From Corallococcus macrosporus DSM 14697 (lineage in GTDB: Bacteria > Myxococcota > Myxococcia > Myxococcales > Myxococcaceae), in contig NZ_CP022203.1 of NCBI RefSeq assembly GCF_002305895.1, positions 7,660,001 through 7,724,000 of the forward strand: a DNA stretch of 64,000 nt, given 5' to 3'. The position numbers and the translations under genes are program-made. Below, one piece after another: positions 29,417 to 37,303 of this stretch (within the stretch, counting starts at the first letter, position 1; each line of letters opens with the position of its first letter). The notes beneath the pieces are model-generated. The model was not told where the DNA came from, searched no databases, and saw only the letters and a program-made list of their open reading frames with translations.

Positions 29417-31693
29417 TTACGGCGGCTCGCTGCGGGTGCGTGCCGAGCTGCCATGACGCTGAGGCCAACCACGGTCTTCCACCTTGAAGTCCTTGCCCAA
29501 ACGGTACACTTCCAAGCGCCACACGCCGTTCCGACTCAAGACGACATACAGGTGCTGCTCCTGGAAGGCGGCACCTGCCACGTATGGACGTTCAGGGAGC
29601 GGGCAACTGCCTACGCGTGCGCCTCGCGCAAAGAATTGAATCCAGGTCTGGCGGCCTTCTGGCAGCGCAGCGTCGGCAAGTACCCCCACCGCGTCCCCTT
29701 GGAGCAAAGCGGCCTCGTACACCGCCCCCGGGGCCGTGTCGTTCGGAAGCGCATCCACCTCCCACACCACGTGCCCGGACTCCGGATTCATGGCACGGAG
29801 CACCACGCGCTCTTCCTGCATCGAGCAGGGGATACCGTCTGTCCGCGCGCACGCACGAGCGAAGAGATGCCCAGGCAGTCCCGCCGGAGGCAGCAACGCG
29901 GGCTCCGCGATGGGAATTCGTGCCGCGGCTCCGTCGTCCCCATCCACGACCAGGACTGGCGCACCGCCATCCAAGGGCACCAGGGCGCGGGCCCCCACCA
30001 ACAGCCGCCCCCCTGCGATTGCCAGGGAGGCGCCCCCATCCGGGATGCCACCGTCCACCATCGCGCTCAACATCAACTCCGTGCCCCCATCCGCAGCAGA
30101 TGCCGCGTGGAGCCCCTTCGAGCGAGTACCCGCCTTCGCGTCAGGGATGGCAGGGACGTCGTTCGGCTTCGGGTTGCCGCTGCGCGCTCCGGTGAATGCA
30201 CGGCGTGCGTCTCGTACGGCGTCGCCACCGGCGGCCTCGTCCACTCGTGCCAATCGCCCATCGGCCGTGTAGAGGTAGGCCACGCCCTCGGCGTCCAGTC
30301 CCAACCGGGCCTCGCCTCGCCAGGCCTCCACCGGCGATACACCCAACCGCGTGCCCGCATCCGCGCCTCCCGCCAGCCATACCAGCCTCGCCGAATCGGG
30401 TGCGGAGCCTCCGTCTTCCACGCTTCCCGCATCCGGCATGCCCCGCCACGCGACATACGCGAGGACGTCCTCCTCGCGTGTGAGCGCGACGTGGCTTGCG
30501 ACCGATGCGCCCTCGCCCGCTCCCAGCGAGTTCCAGGAGGCATGCCAGAGGCGAGCCCCCGTTCCGCGCGGCGCGTAGGCCTCCATGCCATCTGGTGCAT
30601 GCACCACCACCCCGGCATCCGATACGGCCAGCAGCGTCCTCGCTCCGCCATCCGGATATGGCGCCGCGTAACGCAGCAGGCCCGAGCGCGTGTACGCGAC
30701 CAACTGGCAGCCCGCGTCCCCACCACAGACGGAGGTGAAGATGGCGTCTTCCGACACGAGCAACACGGCCCCGCGCCCGTCCTCCACCGGCGCTCCCTCC
30801 AGGTCCAGGCTGAGCTCCGGCTCAAGCTCCACAGGGGCCGGACGCTGGCAAACGCCTCCCTGGCAGGTGCCTTCGCCCTGGCACGCCGTGGCGGGAGCAC
30901 AGACGAAGCCCTCAGGCGGAGTCACCGCCCGGCATGTCCCACTGAAGCAGAGGCGCGCCGTCTGGCAATCCACCGGGCCGCAAGGACTGAAATCGTCAGC
31001 ATCCACCGCCGTGCAGCCCTCGTCCCGGTCGCACACGCCCACCTTGCAGGGGCTCTCCGGTGCGGGACACGCCGCCTGCGTCGTCACACACCCCTGCGTT
31101 GGCGAACACGCATCCACCGTGCACGGATTGTCGTCATCACACGTCCTGGGGCTGCCCACACAGGCTCCCGCCTGACAGCGTCCGTCCACGAGGCAGCGGC
31201 TGTCCGGCGTGCACGCGGCACCTTCCTCCAGCGGCGTCTCCACGCACATCCCCGACGCCACGTCGAAGCGGGACTCATGGCAGGGCCGCTCCGGGCACGG
31301 CGCGGGCCGGATGCCCATGCCGATGAGGCGGACGGACGCCGTCAGTCCCGCGCCCGACAACACCAGCGTCCCCTCCGAAGGCCCATGGCCCGCGGTGAAC
31401 ACGACCTCCACTTCCGTGGCGCCACCGCCGGGCACAACCGCTTCAGACGTCGCCAGGGCGAAGGGGCCTTGCACGGACGCCGCCACCGTCAGGCTCGTCC
31501 GGCCGGTGGCCAGCACCGTCACCGCGCGGCGAGCCTGAGCCCCCTCCAGCACCCGGCCAAAGTCCAGCACGGTGTCCCTGGGGCGGAAGCCCAGGCGCGA
31601 GCCTCCCGTTCCCGAATCTCCCGGCTGGCACCCGCCCATGCCGAGCGCGAGCGCCAGCAGCAGGGGACCCCAGGAACGCGTACGCGGATGCAT
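29417..31693 (-). CDS. Large lipoprotein with Ig-like, Cys-rich and beta-propeller-like parts
   Basis: A 758-residue protein of unknown function. The signal peptide ends in the lipobox GMGGC. Residues ~35-130 resemble the HYDIN/choice-of-anchor-D Ig-like domain (DFGRVLEGAQARRAVTV, VVPGGGATEVEVVFTAG). Residues ~135-295 are Cys-rich, with repeats of the type CxxGxC and C(T/D)DDNPCTVD, common in myxobacterial surface proteins. The rest has repeated strands with DGG turns and AYLYTADGRLARVDE-type segments, suggesting a quinoprotein-like beta propeller. No catalytic motif. Probably exposed on the outer membrane surface. The ATG at 31693 fits the signal peptide. Confidence 0.75.
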   Translation of the reverse strand: MHPRTRSWGPLLLALALGMGGCQPGDSGTGGSRLGFRPRDTVLDFGRVLEGAQARRAVTVLATGRTSLTVAASVQGPFALATSEAVVPGGGATEVEVVFTAGHGPSEGTLVLSGAGLTASVRLIGMGIRPAPCPERPCHESRFDVASGMCVETPLEEGAACTPDSRCLVDGRCQAGACVGSPRTCDDDNPCTVDACSPTQGCVTTQAACPAPESPCKVGVCDRDEGCTAVDADDFSPCGPVDCQTARLCFSGTCRAVTPPEGFVCAPATACQGEGTCQGGVCQRPAPVELEPELSLDLEGAPVEDGRGAVLLVSEDAIFTSVCGGDAGCQLVAYTRSGLLRYAAPYPDGGARTLLAVSDAGVVVHAPDGMEAYAPRGTGARLWHASWNSLGAGEGASVASHVALTREEDVLAYVAWRGMPDAGSVEDGGSAPDSARLVWLAGGADAGTRLGVSPVEAWRGEARLGLDAEGVAYLYTADGRLARVDEAAGGDAVRDARRAFTGARSGNPKPNDVPAIPDAKAGTRSKGLHAASAADGGTELMLSAMVDGGIPDGGASLAIAGGRLLVGARALVPLDGGAPVLVVDGDDGAAARIPIAEPALLPPAGLPGHLFARACARTDGIPCSMQEERVVLRAMNPESGHVVWEVDALPNDTAPGAVYEAALLQGDAVGVLADAALPEGRQTWIQFFARGARVGSCPLPERPYVAGAAFQEQHLYVVLSRNGVWRLEVYRLGKDFKVEDRGWPQRHGSSARTRSEPP

Positions 31694-31761
31694 GGCCGCG
31701 ACTCAAGCGCGCGACCGCGAGCCCCTGCAATGCAACGGCGAGGCGCCGTCCTGGGACGAAC

Positions 31762-32382
31762 TCAGGGCCCCGGCGCGGGGGCACGGCGCCGAGCCAACAT
31801 CCGGATGCCCACGCCGATGGCCCCGATGACGACCAACCCCACCACCGCGTACTGGTACCGCGCGACGAGCGCCGTCAGCCGCTCCAGGTTGCCGCCCACC
31901 GCCGCGCCCAACCCCAACACCAGCCCGGTGTGTGCCATGGCGGACACCGCGCCCAGCGCCAGCGCGTTGAACCGGGGCATGCGCGAGGCCCCCGCGGCGA
32001 CGAAGATGAGCCCCCGGATGCCCGGCAGGAAACGGTTCACCAGCAGCAGCCATGGCCCATTCACACGCATGCGCGCTTGAACCTGCTCCAGCCGCGCATG
32101 GGTGATGCCGAAGAAGCTGCGCTCGGGGTGGGCATCAAAGCGCTTCGCCAACCAGTGGCCCACCGCGTAGTTGATGGCCGCTCCCGCCACGCTGCCCACC
32201 GTCACCACCAGGAAGACGAGCATCCACGGCTGCGAACCACGAACCGCGTACACGCCCCCCAGGAGGGTGATGGTGTCCCCGGGAAAGGGCGGCACGACGT
32301 ACTCCAGCATCGCCGCCACGCCCAGGACCAGCAGGCCCAGGGGCCCCAGGGCCGAGATGAGCTGGTCGATGTATTCCACCAT
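31762..32382 (-). CDS. DedA family membrane protein
   Basis: A 206-residue inner-membrane protein of the DedA/SNARE-associated family, members of which are proton-driven lipid-carrier (undecaprenyl phosphate or phospholipid) flippases or are needed for envelope integrity. Visible features are the re-entrant PPFPGDTITLLGG block near residue 31, the amphipathic FFGITHARLEQVQARM segment, and the family signature NRFLPGIRGLIFVAAG at about 116-131. About five hydrophobic segments are seen. The C-terminus is Arg-rich and cytoplasmic. The ATG at 32382 fits. Confidence 0.88.
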   Translation of the reverse strand: MVEYIDQLISALGPLGLLVLGVAAMLEYVVPPFPGDTITLLGGVYAVRGSQPWMLVFLVVTVGSVAGAAINYAVGHWLAKRFDAHPERSFFGITHARLEQVQARMRVNGPWLLLVNRFLPGIRGLIFVAAGASRMPRFNALALGAVSAMAHTGLVLGLGAAVGGNLERLTALVARYQYAVVGLVVIGAIGVGIRMLARRRAPAPGP

Positions 32383-32517
32383 CCGGGCGTGCGACCTCCA
32401 GCGAGCCGTGCTCCGTCGGATTTAGGTCGGACGCCGCCAGGACGAAAGGTGCATCCGCACCAGCCCCGCTGACGGTGAACATCCCTCAGGGGACGCGAGT
32501 TGCCGGCCAGCGCCGCT

Positions 32518-33594
32518 TTACGTCGTCGCCGGTGGAGGGGGCTCGGGAGGCCGCGGCATCACCGTGCCCCCGTACTGCGTGGCCGCCAGCGTGCCACACG
32601 CCGCCCCGATGTCCTTGCCCCCCGAGTACCGCCGCGCCACCGGCGACTTGAGGATTTGAAGGTGGTCCCTGAACGCGCTCAGCTCCTCGGCCGTGGGCGG
32701 CAGGTACTTCCCGGTGGGGTCCGTCACGTCGATGAGGTCCACCTTGATGCGGATGCCCTCGAAGGCGGCCTTCAGCGCCTCGGCGTCCTCACGGCCCATG
32801 TTGAAGCCGCTGATGGCCACGTAGGCGATCATCGCCCGCTCGCGCCGCACCTCGCTGTACTCGCGGATGGCGGCGATGAGCTCCGGCAGCGGGTGCGTCT
32901 TCTCAATCGGGAGCACCTGGGCGCGCTTCTCCGCGATGGCGCTCGTCACGGAGAAGGCCAGCCGGTAGGGGTGCCCTTCACGAACGTAGCGGCGGATGGC
33001 CGGCACATGGCCCGCCGTGGAGAAGGTAATCGCCTCGCCCGCGATGGAGAACCCGGCCGGGTGGCGCAGGATGTCCGCCGCCCGCAGCGTCTCCTTGTAG
33101 TTGAGGAGCGGCTCCCCCATCCCCATGAAGACGACCCCGCGCACCGGCCGGTCCGCCTCCGCCCGCACCTGGAGCACCTGGTCCAGAATCTCCCAGGTCT
33201 GGAGATTCCTTTTGAAGCCCAACTTCCCCGTCATGCAGAAGTCGCACGCCAGCGCACAGCCCACCTGGCTGGAGACGCAGATGACGTACTTCTCGTCGAA
33301 GATGGGGATGCGGACCGCCTCGATGCGCCCGCCCAGCGGCGAGTCGAAGAGGTACTTCACGAAGCCGTCGTCCGCCCGACGGCGCTCGACGATTTCCAGC
33401 TTCGGCATCTGCGCGTGGGCCCGCAGGTGGTCACCCACGCGGCGAGGCACCTGCCGGGCCGAGGCGACGTCCTCGACGCCCTGAGCGCCATGGGCGAAGA
33501 CGGCCGCGAACACCTTGCGGACGGCGGCGGGGGACGGGGAGAGCGGCGCGAGCGCGGCCTCCAGCTCCGGCAACGACAGTGACTTCAGGTTCAC
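32518..33594 (-). CDS. rlmN: RlmN-type radical SAM 23S rRNA/tRNA adenine C2-methyltransferase
   Basis: A 358-residue enzyme that methylates C2 of A2503 in 23S rRNA and, in some bacteria, A37 of tRNAs. The radical SAM cluster motif is CALACDFC, just after SQVG. The second catalytic Cys is in the C-terminal GAACGTLA, and the GMGEPLLNY block is present. Its GTG start (33594) overlaps the stop of the upstream zinc-finger gene as GTGA, so translation is coupled. It is the third gene of a sigma factor / anti-sigma / RlmN chain. The ORF extends 46 codons upstream without protein character. Confidence 0.92.
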   Translation of the reverse strand: MNLKSLSLPELEAALAPLSPSPAAVRKVFAAVFAHGAQGVEDVASARQVPRRVGDHLRAHAQMPKLEIVERRRADDGFVKYLFDSPLGGRIEAVRIPIFDEKYVICVSSQVGCALACDFCMTGKLGFKRNLQTWEILDQVLQVRAEADRPVRGVVFMGMGEPLLNYKETLRAADILRHPAGFSIAGEAITFSTAGHVPAIRRYVREGHPYRLAFSVTSAIAEKRAQVLPIEKTHPLPELIAAIREYSEVRRERAMIAYVAISGFNMGREDAEALKAAFEGIRIKVDLIDVTDPTGKYLPPTAEELSAFRDHLQILKSPVARRYSGGKDIGAACGTLAATQYGGTVMPRPPEPPPPATT

Positions 33595-33899
33595 GAGGCG
33601 GACTTGATTTTGGAGCGAAGGAACTCGGTGAGCTTCTCGGAGACTTCCTTCGGCATCTTCGCCGCCAGCGCCTTCTTGCACAGCCCGGGCGTGGCCCGGT
33701 AGGTGCGCAGGAAATCCACACAGGGACTGCACCCTCGCAGGTGCTCACGCAGGTGCTGTGCGTCCTCGGGAGACATCTCTCCATCGAGGAATTCCAGCAG
33801 GAGGTTGATGGAGTCTTTGCAGTTGTACATCCGAACCTCGGCTGGCTGCGGCGCGCCCTCGTTCCTCTCGATGATGCCGAGCGCTTCGTCGCGTTTCAC
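33591..33899 (-). CDS. Zinc-finger (zf-HC2) putative anti-sigma factor
   Basis: A 102-residue soluble protein. The zf-HC2/ZAS motif is an early Cys (MYNCKD) and HxxxCxxC (HLRGCSPC). Such domains bind and inhibit an ECF sigma factor. The GTG start at 33899 overlaps the sigma gene's stop as GTGA. An internal ATG at 33830, directly before YNCKD and with its own GAGG site, would give a 79-residue form. No membrane segment, so unlike RsiW-type anti-sigmas it should be cytoplasmic and respond to a signal inside the cell. Pairing with the upstream sigma factor is inferred from gene order. Confidence 0.85.
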   Translation of the reverse strand: MKRDEALGIIERNEGAPQPAEVRMYNCKDSINLLLEFLDGEMSPEDAQHLREHLRGCSPCVDFLRTYRATPGLCKKALAAKMPKEVSEKLTEFLRSKIKSAS

Positions 33900-34510
33900 A
33901 ACTCGCGGCTGTCCCGGTTGTAGAAAGCGTCGATGGCTTCACGGAGCGCGAGCCGTGCCCGGTGCAACCGGCTCTTGATGGCGGGGATGGAGTCCCCGGT
34001 CGCTTCTGCAATCTGTTCGTAACTGAGGCCCTCCACGTCTTTCAAGAGGAAGACCTCCCGGTACCCCTCGGGCAGGCGGTCCGAGGCCTGCTGGATGGCG
34101 GTCCCCAGCTCGGCGTCCAGGGCCTTCTCCTCGGCGTCCCGGCTCCAGTCCGTCTGGGGGTAGTCCGCCAGGGAGCCCCGCTCGGTGAACTCCGGGCCCT
34201 GGAGCTCCTGCTCGGCTGCCTGGGCCACGCGCCGGTGGCGCAGGCGCATGAGCGCATGGTTGGCGGCGATGCGGTGCACCCAGGAGCCGAAGGCCGCGTC
34301 CCCCCGGAAGTCCTTCAGGTGTTGATAGGCGGACAGGAAGGTGTCCTGGGTGATTTCGGCCGCGTCGGCCTCCGAACGGGTCATCCGGAGCGCCAGGCCA
34401 TACACCTTGTCCCGGTGGGCATCCACCAGGGCCTCGAAGGCGGAAACGTCCCCATCCTGTGCACGGGAAAGGAGCTCACGGTCCTCTTCCCTGACGGCCT
34501 CGTCGGACAT
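33896..34510 (-). CDS. RNA polymerase ECF-type sigma factor (RpoE-like)
   Basis: A 204-residue sigma-70 group 4 protein. Region 2 is at about residues 22-90 (ALVDAHRDKVYGLALRMT, DTFLSAYQHLKDFRG, SWVHRIAANHALMRLR). Region 4 is near residues 140-190 (LPEGYREVFLLKDVEGLSYEQIAEA, then AIKSRLHRARLALR). The two regions are joined by an unusually long acidic linker. The ATG at 34510 fits. It is the first gene of a chain with the zinc-finger anti-sigma and rlmN. It may correspond to the motility-linked rpoE1 of M. xanthus, but this cannot be confirmed from the sequence. Confidence 0.92.
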   Translation of the reverse strand: MSDEAVREEDRELLSRAQDGDVSAFEALVDAHRDKVYGLALRMTRSEADAAEITQDTFLSAYQHLKDFRGDAAFGSWVHRIAANHALMRLRHRRVAQAAEQELQGPEFTERGSLADYPQTDWSRDAEEKALDAELGTAIQQASDRLPEGYREVFLLKDVEGLSYEQIAEATGDSIPAIKSRLHRARLALREAIDAFYNRDSREL

Positions 34511-34545
34511 GGCGGAGCGCACCCAACCAGCCAGGAAGCCCGCCG

Positions 34546-35130
34546 TCAAGCGGGCTTGCGGCGCCCCGGCGAAGGCCCCTTGCTGACGCGTTGACTGTCC
34601 CGGACCCACCAACGGAAGGGTTCGGCGGCCCACGGCCCGGCGTAGTCCACGCCGATGCGCGGCCCCCGGGACACGCCTGACTCGGGAACAGGCGTCCCGG
34701 CGCTCAGGTGCAGCGCCGGCGTGCACAGCCCCCGCCGGTTGTGCGCCCGGGTGAGGCCCAGCGCCTTGCACAGACGCCCCGGCCCGTCCGTGCGCGTCCC
34801 CGGGGGCAGCCCCTCCACCGGCTCCACCGCCCGCACCAGCACCGCCGCGCCCACGCCCGGTGCATCCGTCACCACGTTGAAACAGTGGTGCATGCCATAA
34901 ATCAGATAGACGTACGCCACGGCGGCCGGGCCGAACATGACCTCCGTGCGAGGGGTGAGCCCCTTGGAGGCATGGCACGCCAGGTCATGCGCCCCGATAT
35001 AGGCCTCCGTCTCCACGATGCGGCCCACCCGGCGCTGCCCGGCCTCCTCCACCACCAGCAGGGTGCCGAGCAGCTCCCGGGCGACCACCAGCGCGGGACG
35101 GGCGTAGAAGGACTCCGGCAACCAGTTCAC
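34546..35130 (-). CDS. DNA-3-methyladenine (alkyladenine) glycosylase, AAG/MPG family
   Basis: A 194-residue base-excision-repair enzyme that removes alkylated purines. It matches the AAG fold: ARELLGTLLV near residues 17-27, RIVETEAYIGAHDLACHA with the catalytic Glu, AAVAYVYLIYGMHHCFNVVT, and GPGRLCKALG. Length is that of bacterial Mpg. The start is GTG 35130. It lies 35 bp downstream of the sigma-factor start on the same strand and is divergent from malQ. The two could share a promoter region, but no ada or alkB gene is nearby. Confidence 0.93.
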   Translation of the reverse strand: MNWLPESFYARPALVVARELLGTLLVVEEAGQRRVGRIVETEAYIGAHDLACHASKGLTPRTEVMFGPAAVAYVYLIYGMHHCFNVVTDAPGVGAAVLVRAVEPVEGLPPGTRTDGPGRLCKALGLTRAHNRRGLCTPALHLSAGTPVPESGVSRGPRIGVDYAGPWAAEPFRWWVRDSQRVSKGPSPGRRKPA

Positions 35131-35237
35131 GCGTGGATGTTAACGGCCCTTCCGTTCGGAAAGCGAAGAACCCGGGTGCATCCGGAGAGCGTCAGCAGTT
35201 CCCACCGGCGCGGGGCTGGGGCAGATTGCATCGCACC

Positions 35238-36788
35238 ATGTCCACACCCGGCCGGCTCTCCGGTCTTCTGCTCCCGCTCTTCTCCCTCCGCGCCCAGACT
35301 GACTTCGGCATTGGCGACTTCGGTGCCCTGGAGGGCCTGTTCACCTGGATGAAGGCCGCTCGCCAGCGGATGCTGATGGTGCTGCCGCTGCTCCCCACCG
35401 CGCCTGGCGACCCGAGCCCGTACGCGACGCGCTCGGCCTTCGGCCTCAATCCCCTCTTCATCGACCTGCAGCGGCTGCCGGAGTTCACCGCGGCCGGCGG
35501 CGAGGCGGCCCTGTCCGACGCGCAGCGCGCCCAACTGGCCGAGGCCCGGTCGGCGCCGCGCGTGCGCTACGACCTGGTCTTCCCGCTCAAGGACGCCGCC
35601 TTCGCGCGCGCCTTCGACGTCTTCGAGCAGCAGCACTGGGCGCCGCGGTCCGAGCGGGCGAAGGCCTTCCGCCAGTGGCGCGACGCCCAGGGCGAGTGGC
35701 TGGAGAGCTACGCGCTCTTCACCGCCATCAGCGAGCAGGAGGACCGCCGCCCGTGGTGGGAGTGGCCCGAGCCGCTGCGCACCCGTCAGCCCGAGGCCCT
35801 GGCCCAGAAGTCCCGGGAGCTGGAGCGCCGCGTGCGCTACCACGCCTGGCTCCAGTGGGTGGCCGAGCAGCAATGGAACGAGGTGCGGACGCAGGCCCGC
35901 GCCAAGGACGTCCTCCTGTGCGGCGACGAGCCGTTCATCATTGGCCAGGACAGCGCGGACGTGTGGGCGCACCCGGACATCCTGCGGCGTGACGCCCGCC
36001 TGGGCGTGCCCCCGGATGACTTCTCCTCCACGGGCCAGGATTGGGGCCTGCCCTACTTCGACCTGGCGGCCATGGAGAAGGACGACTTCGCCTGGCTGAA
36101 GATGCGCGCGAAGAAGGCGGCCAGCTACTATGACTTGCGCCGGGTGGACCACGCGGTGGGGTACTTCCGCCAGTGGATTCGCGACGCGCAGACGCCCACC
36201 GGGCGCTTCATCCCCCCGGATGAGGAGAGCCACCGCCGCTTGGGGGAGAAGACCTTCCGCCTGCTCTCCGAGGGCGCCGGCATCGTCGCCGAGGACCTGG
36301 GCGTGATTCCGCCCTTCGTGCGCCACATCCTCGCGGAGCTCGAGCTGCCCGGCTACCGGGTGATGCGCTGGGAGCGCGACGACAACCACTACCGCGACCC
36401 GCGCCAGTTCCCCGCGGTGTCCCTCGTGACGACCGGCACCCATGACACCGACACCGTGGCCGAGTGGTGGGAGGGCGCGGGCGACCACGAGCGCCACGCG
36501 GCGGCGCGCTCCTGGCCGGAGCTCAACGGCGTGGCCATCACCCGCGAGTTCACCCCGGACGTCCACCGGGCCATGCTGGCCTCGGCGCTCAACGCCAACA
36601 GCGACTTGTGCGTGTTGCCCTGGCAGGACGTGCTCGGCACGCGGGACCGCATCAACCTGCCCGGCTCCATGAGCGACTCGAACTGGGCGTACCGCATTGA
36701 ACAGAACGTGAGCGACCTGCTCACGGATTCGCGCACGCGCGAGGCCGCCGAGCGGCTGGCCTGGCTCACCGCGTCCGCGCGGCGCTGA
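35238..36788 (+). CDS. malQ: 4-alpha-glucanotransferase
   Basis: A 516-residue enzyme of family GH77 that transfers segments of alpha-1,4-glucan between acceptors in glycogen or maltodextrin metabolism. The nucleophile Asp is D304 in RRVDHAVGY, the acid/base Glu is E352 in AEDLGVIPP, and the third carboxylate is in GTHDTDT. The N-terminus (GRLSGLLLPLFSLRAQTDFGIGDFG) matches the short bacterial/plant disproportionating enzymes, not the ~690-residue enteric MalQ. The ATG at 35238 starts the conserved region. A hairpin follows the stop. It has no glg or mal neighbours here. Confidence 0.94.
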   Translation: MSTPGRLSGLLLPLFSLRAQTDFGIGDFGALEGLFTWMKAARQRMLMVLPLLPTAPGDPSPYATRSAFGLNPLFIDLQRLPEFTAAGGEAALSDAQRAQLAEARSAPRVRYDLVFPLKDAAFARAFDVFEQQHWAPRSERAKAFRQWRDAQGEWLESYALFTAISEQEDRRPWWEWPEPLRTRQPEALAQKSRELERRVRYHAWLQWVAEQQWNEVRTQARAKDVLLCGDEPFIIGQDSADVWAHPDILRRDARLGVPPDDFSSTGQDWGLPYFDLAAMEKDDFAWLKMRAKKAASYYDLRRVDHAVGYFRQWIRDAQTPTGRFIPPDEESHRRLGEKTFRLLSEGAGIVAEDLGVIPPFVRHILAELELPGYRVMRWERDDNHYRDPRQFPAVSLVTTGTHDTDTVAEWWEGAGDHERHAAARSWPELNGVAITREFTPDVHRAMLASALNANSDLCVLPWQDVLGTRDRINLPGSMSDSNWAYRIEQNVSDLLTDSRTREAAERLAWLTASARR

Positions 36789-36799
36789 AGACGCCGTCC

Positions 36800-36825
36800 G
36801 CCCGAGGGCTCACAAGCCCCCGGGC
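36800..36825. terminator. Hairpin between malQ and a convergent lipoprotein gene
   Basis: An 11-bp stem with one mismatch (GCCCGAGGGCT / AGCCCCCGGGC) and a CACA loop. No T-run. It lies between the two convergent stop codons and probably works in both directions. Confidence 0.6.
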
Positions 36826-36838
36826 GTCCACCGCGCCC

Positions 36839-37147
36839 CTAATCGATGCACTTCACCTGGGCCGGGAAGCCGTCGAACAGGGCGCAGGTGCGGTTGGAGT
36901 TGACGCACTCCAGCCGCTCGCAGACGTCGTCGAAGACGCAGATGGGCGGCGAGCGGCCGAACTCCAGGAAGACCTCGGCGCAGTACTGATACGGGTTCAC
37001 GCAGCCGAACGAGCCGCAGTAGGGCGCGTCCGAGAAGCCCTCACCTTCCCTGGGGCGCACCGCCTCGTCCTCGGACACACCACACGAGGACGCGCAGACC
37101 GCGAGCACGGAGAACACCAGGCTTCTCATTCGCCGGGACAGAGCCAT
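36839..37147 (-). CDS. Small Cys-rich lipoprotein
   Basis: A 102-residue protein. The signal peptide has an Arg-rich start and ends in CASSC. The mature part carries about eight Cys residues in short loops (APYCGSFGCVNPYQYC, ICVFDDVCERLEC), which likely form disulfides outside the membrane. No family is recognised. ATG 37147 is chosen, and ATG 37129 is an alternative that still gives a signal peptide. It is divergent from tamA. Confidence 0.62.
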   Translation of the reverse strand: MALSRRMRSLVFSVLAVCASSCGVSEDEAVRPREGEGFSDAPYCGSFGCVNPYQYCAEVFLEFGRSPPICVFDDVCERLECVNSNRTCALFDGFPAQVKCID

Positions 37148-37303
37148 GGAGCCCTATCTTGGGCCAGCCGGGCGCGGCTTGCACGTCCTCGCGCGGGGGC
37201 AGTCCGGAACAGCGGACACTGGGAGCCGGCCCGACGTGCCGGTATGCGACAAACGCCTGCCATCCCGGACGGAAGAAGTGTTGGGGCCGCGAGCCTTCCG
37301 GCT

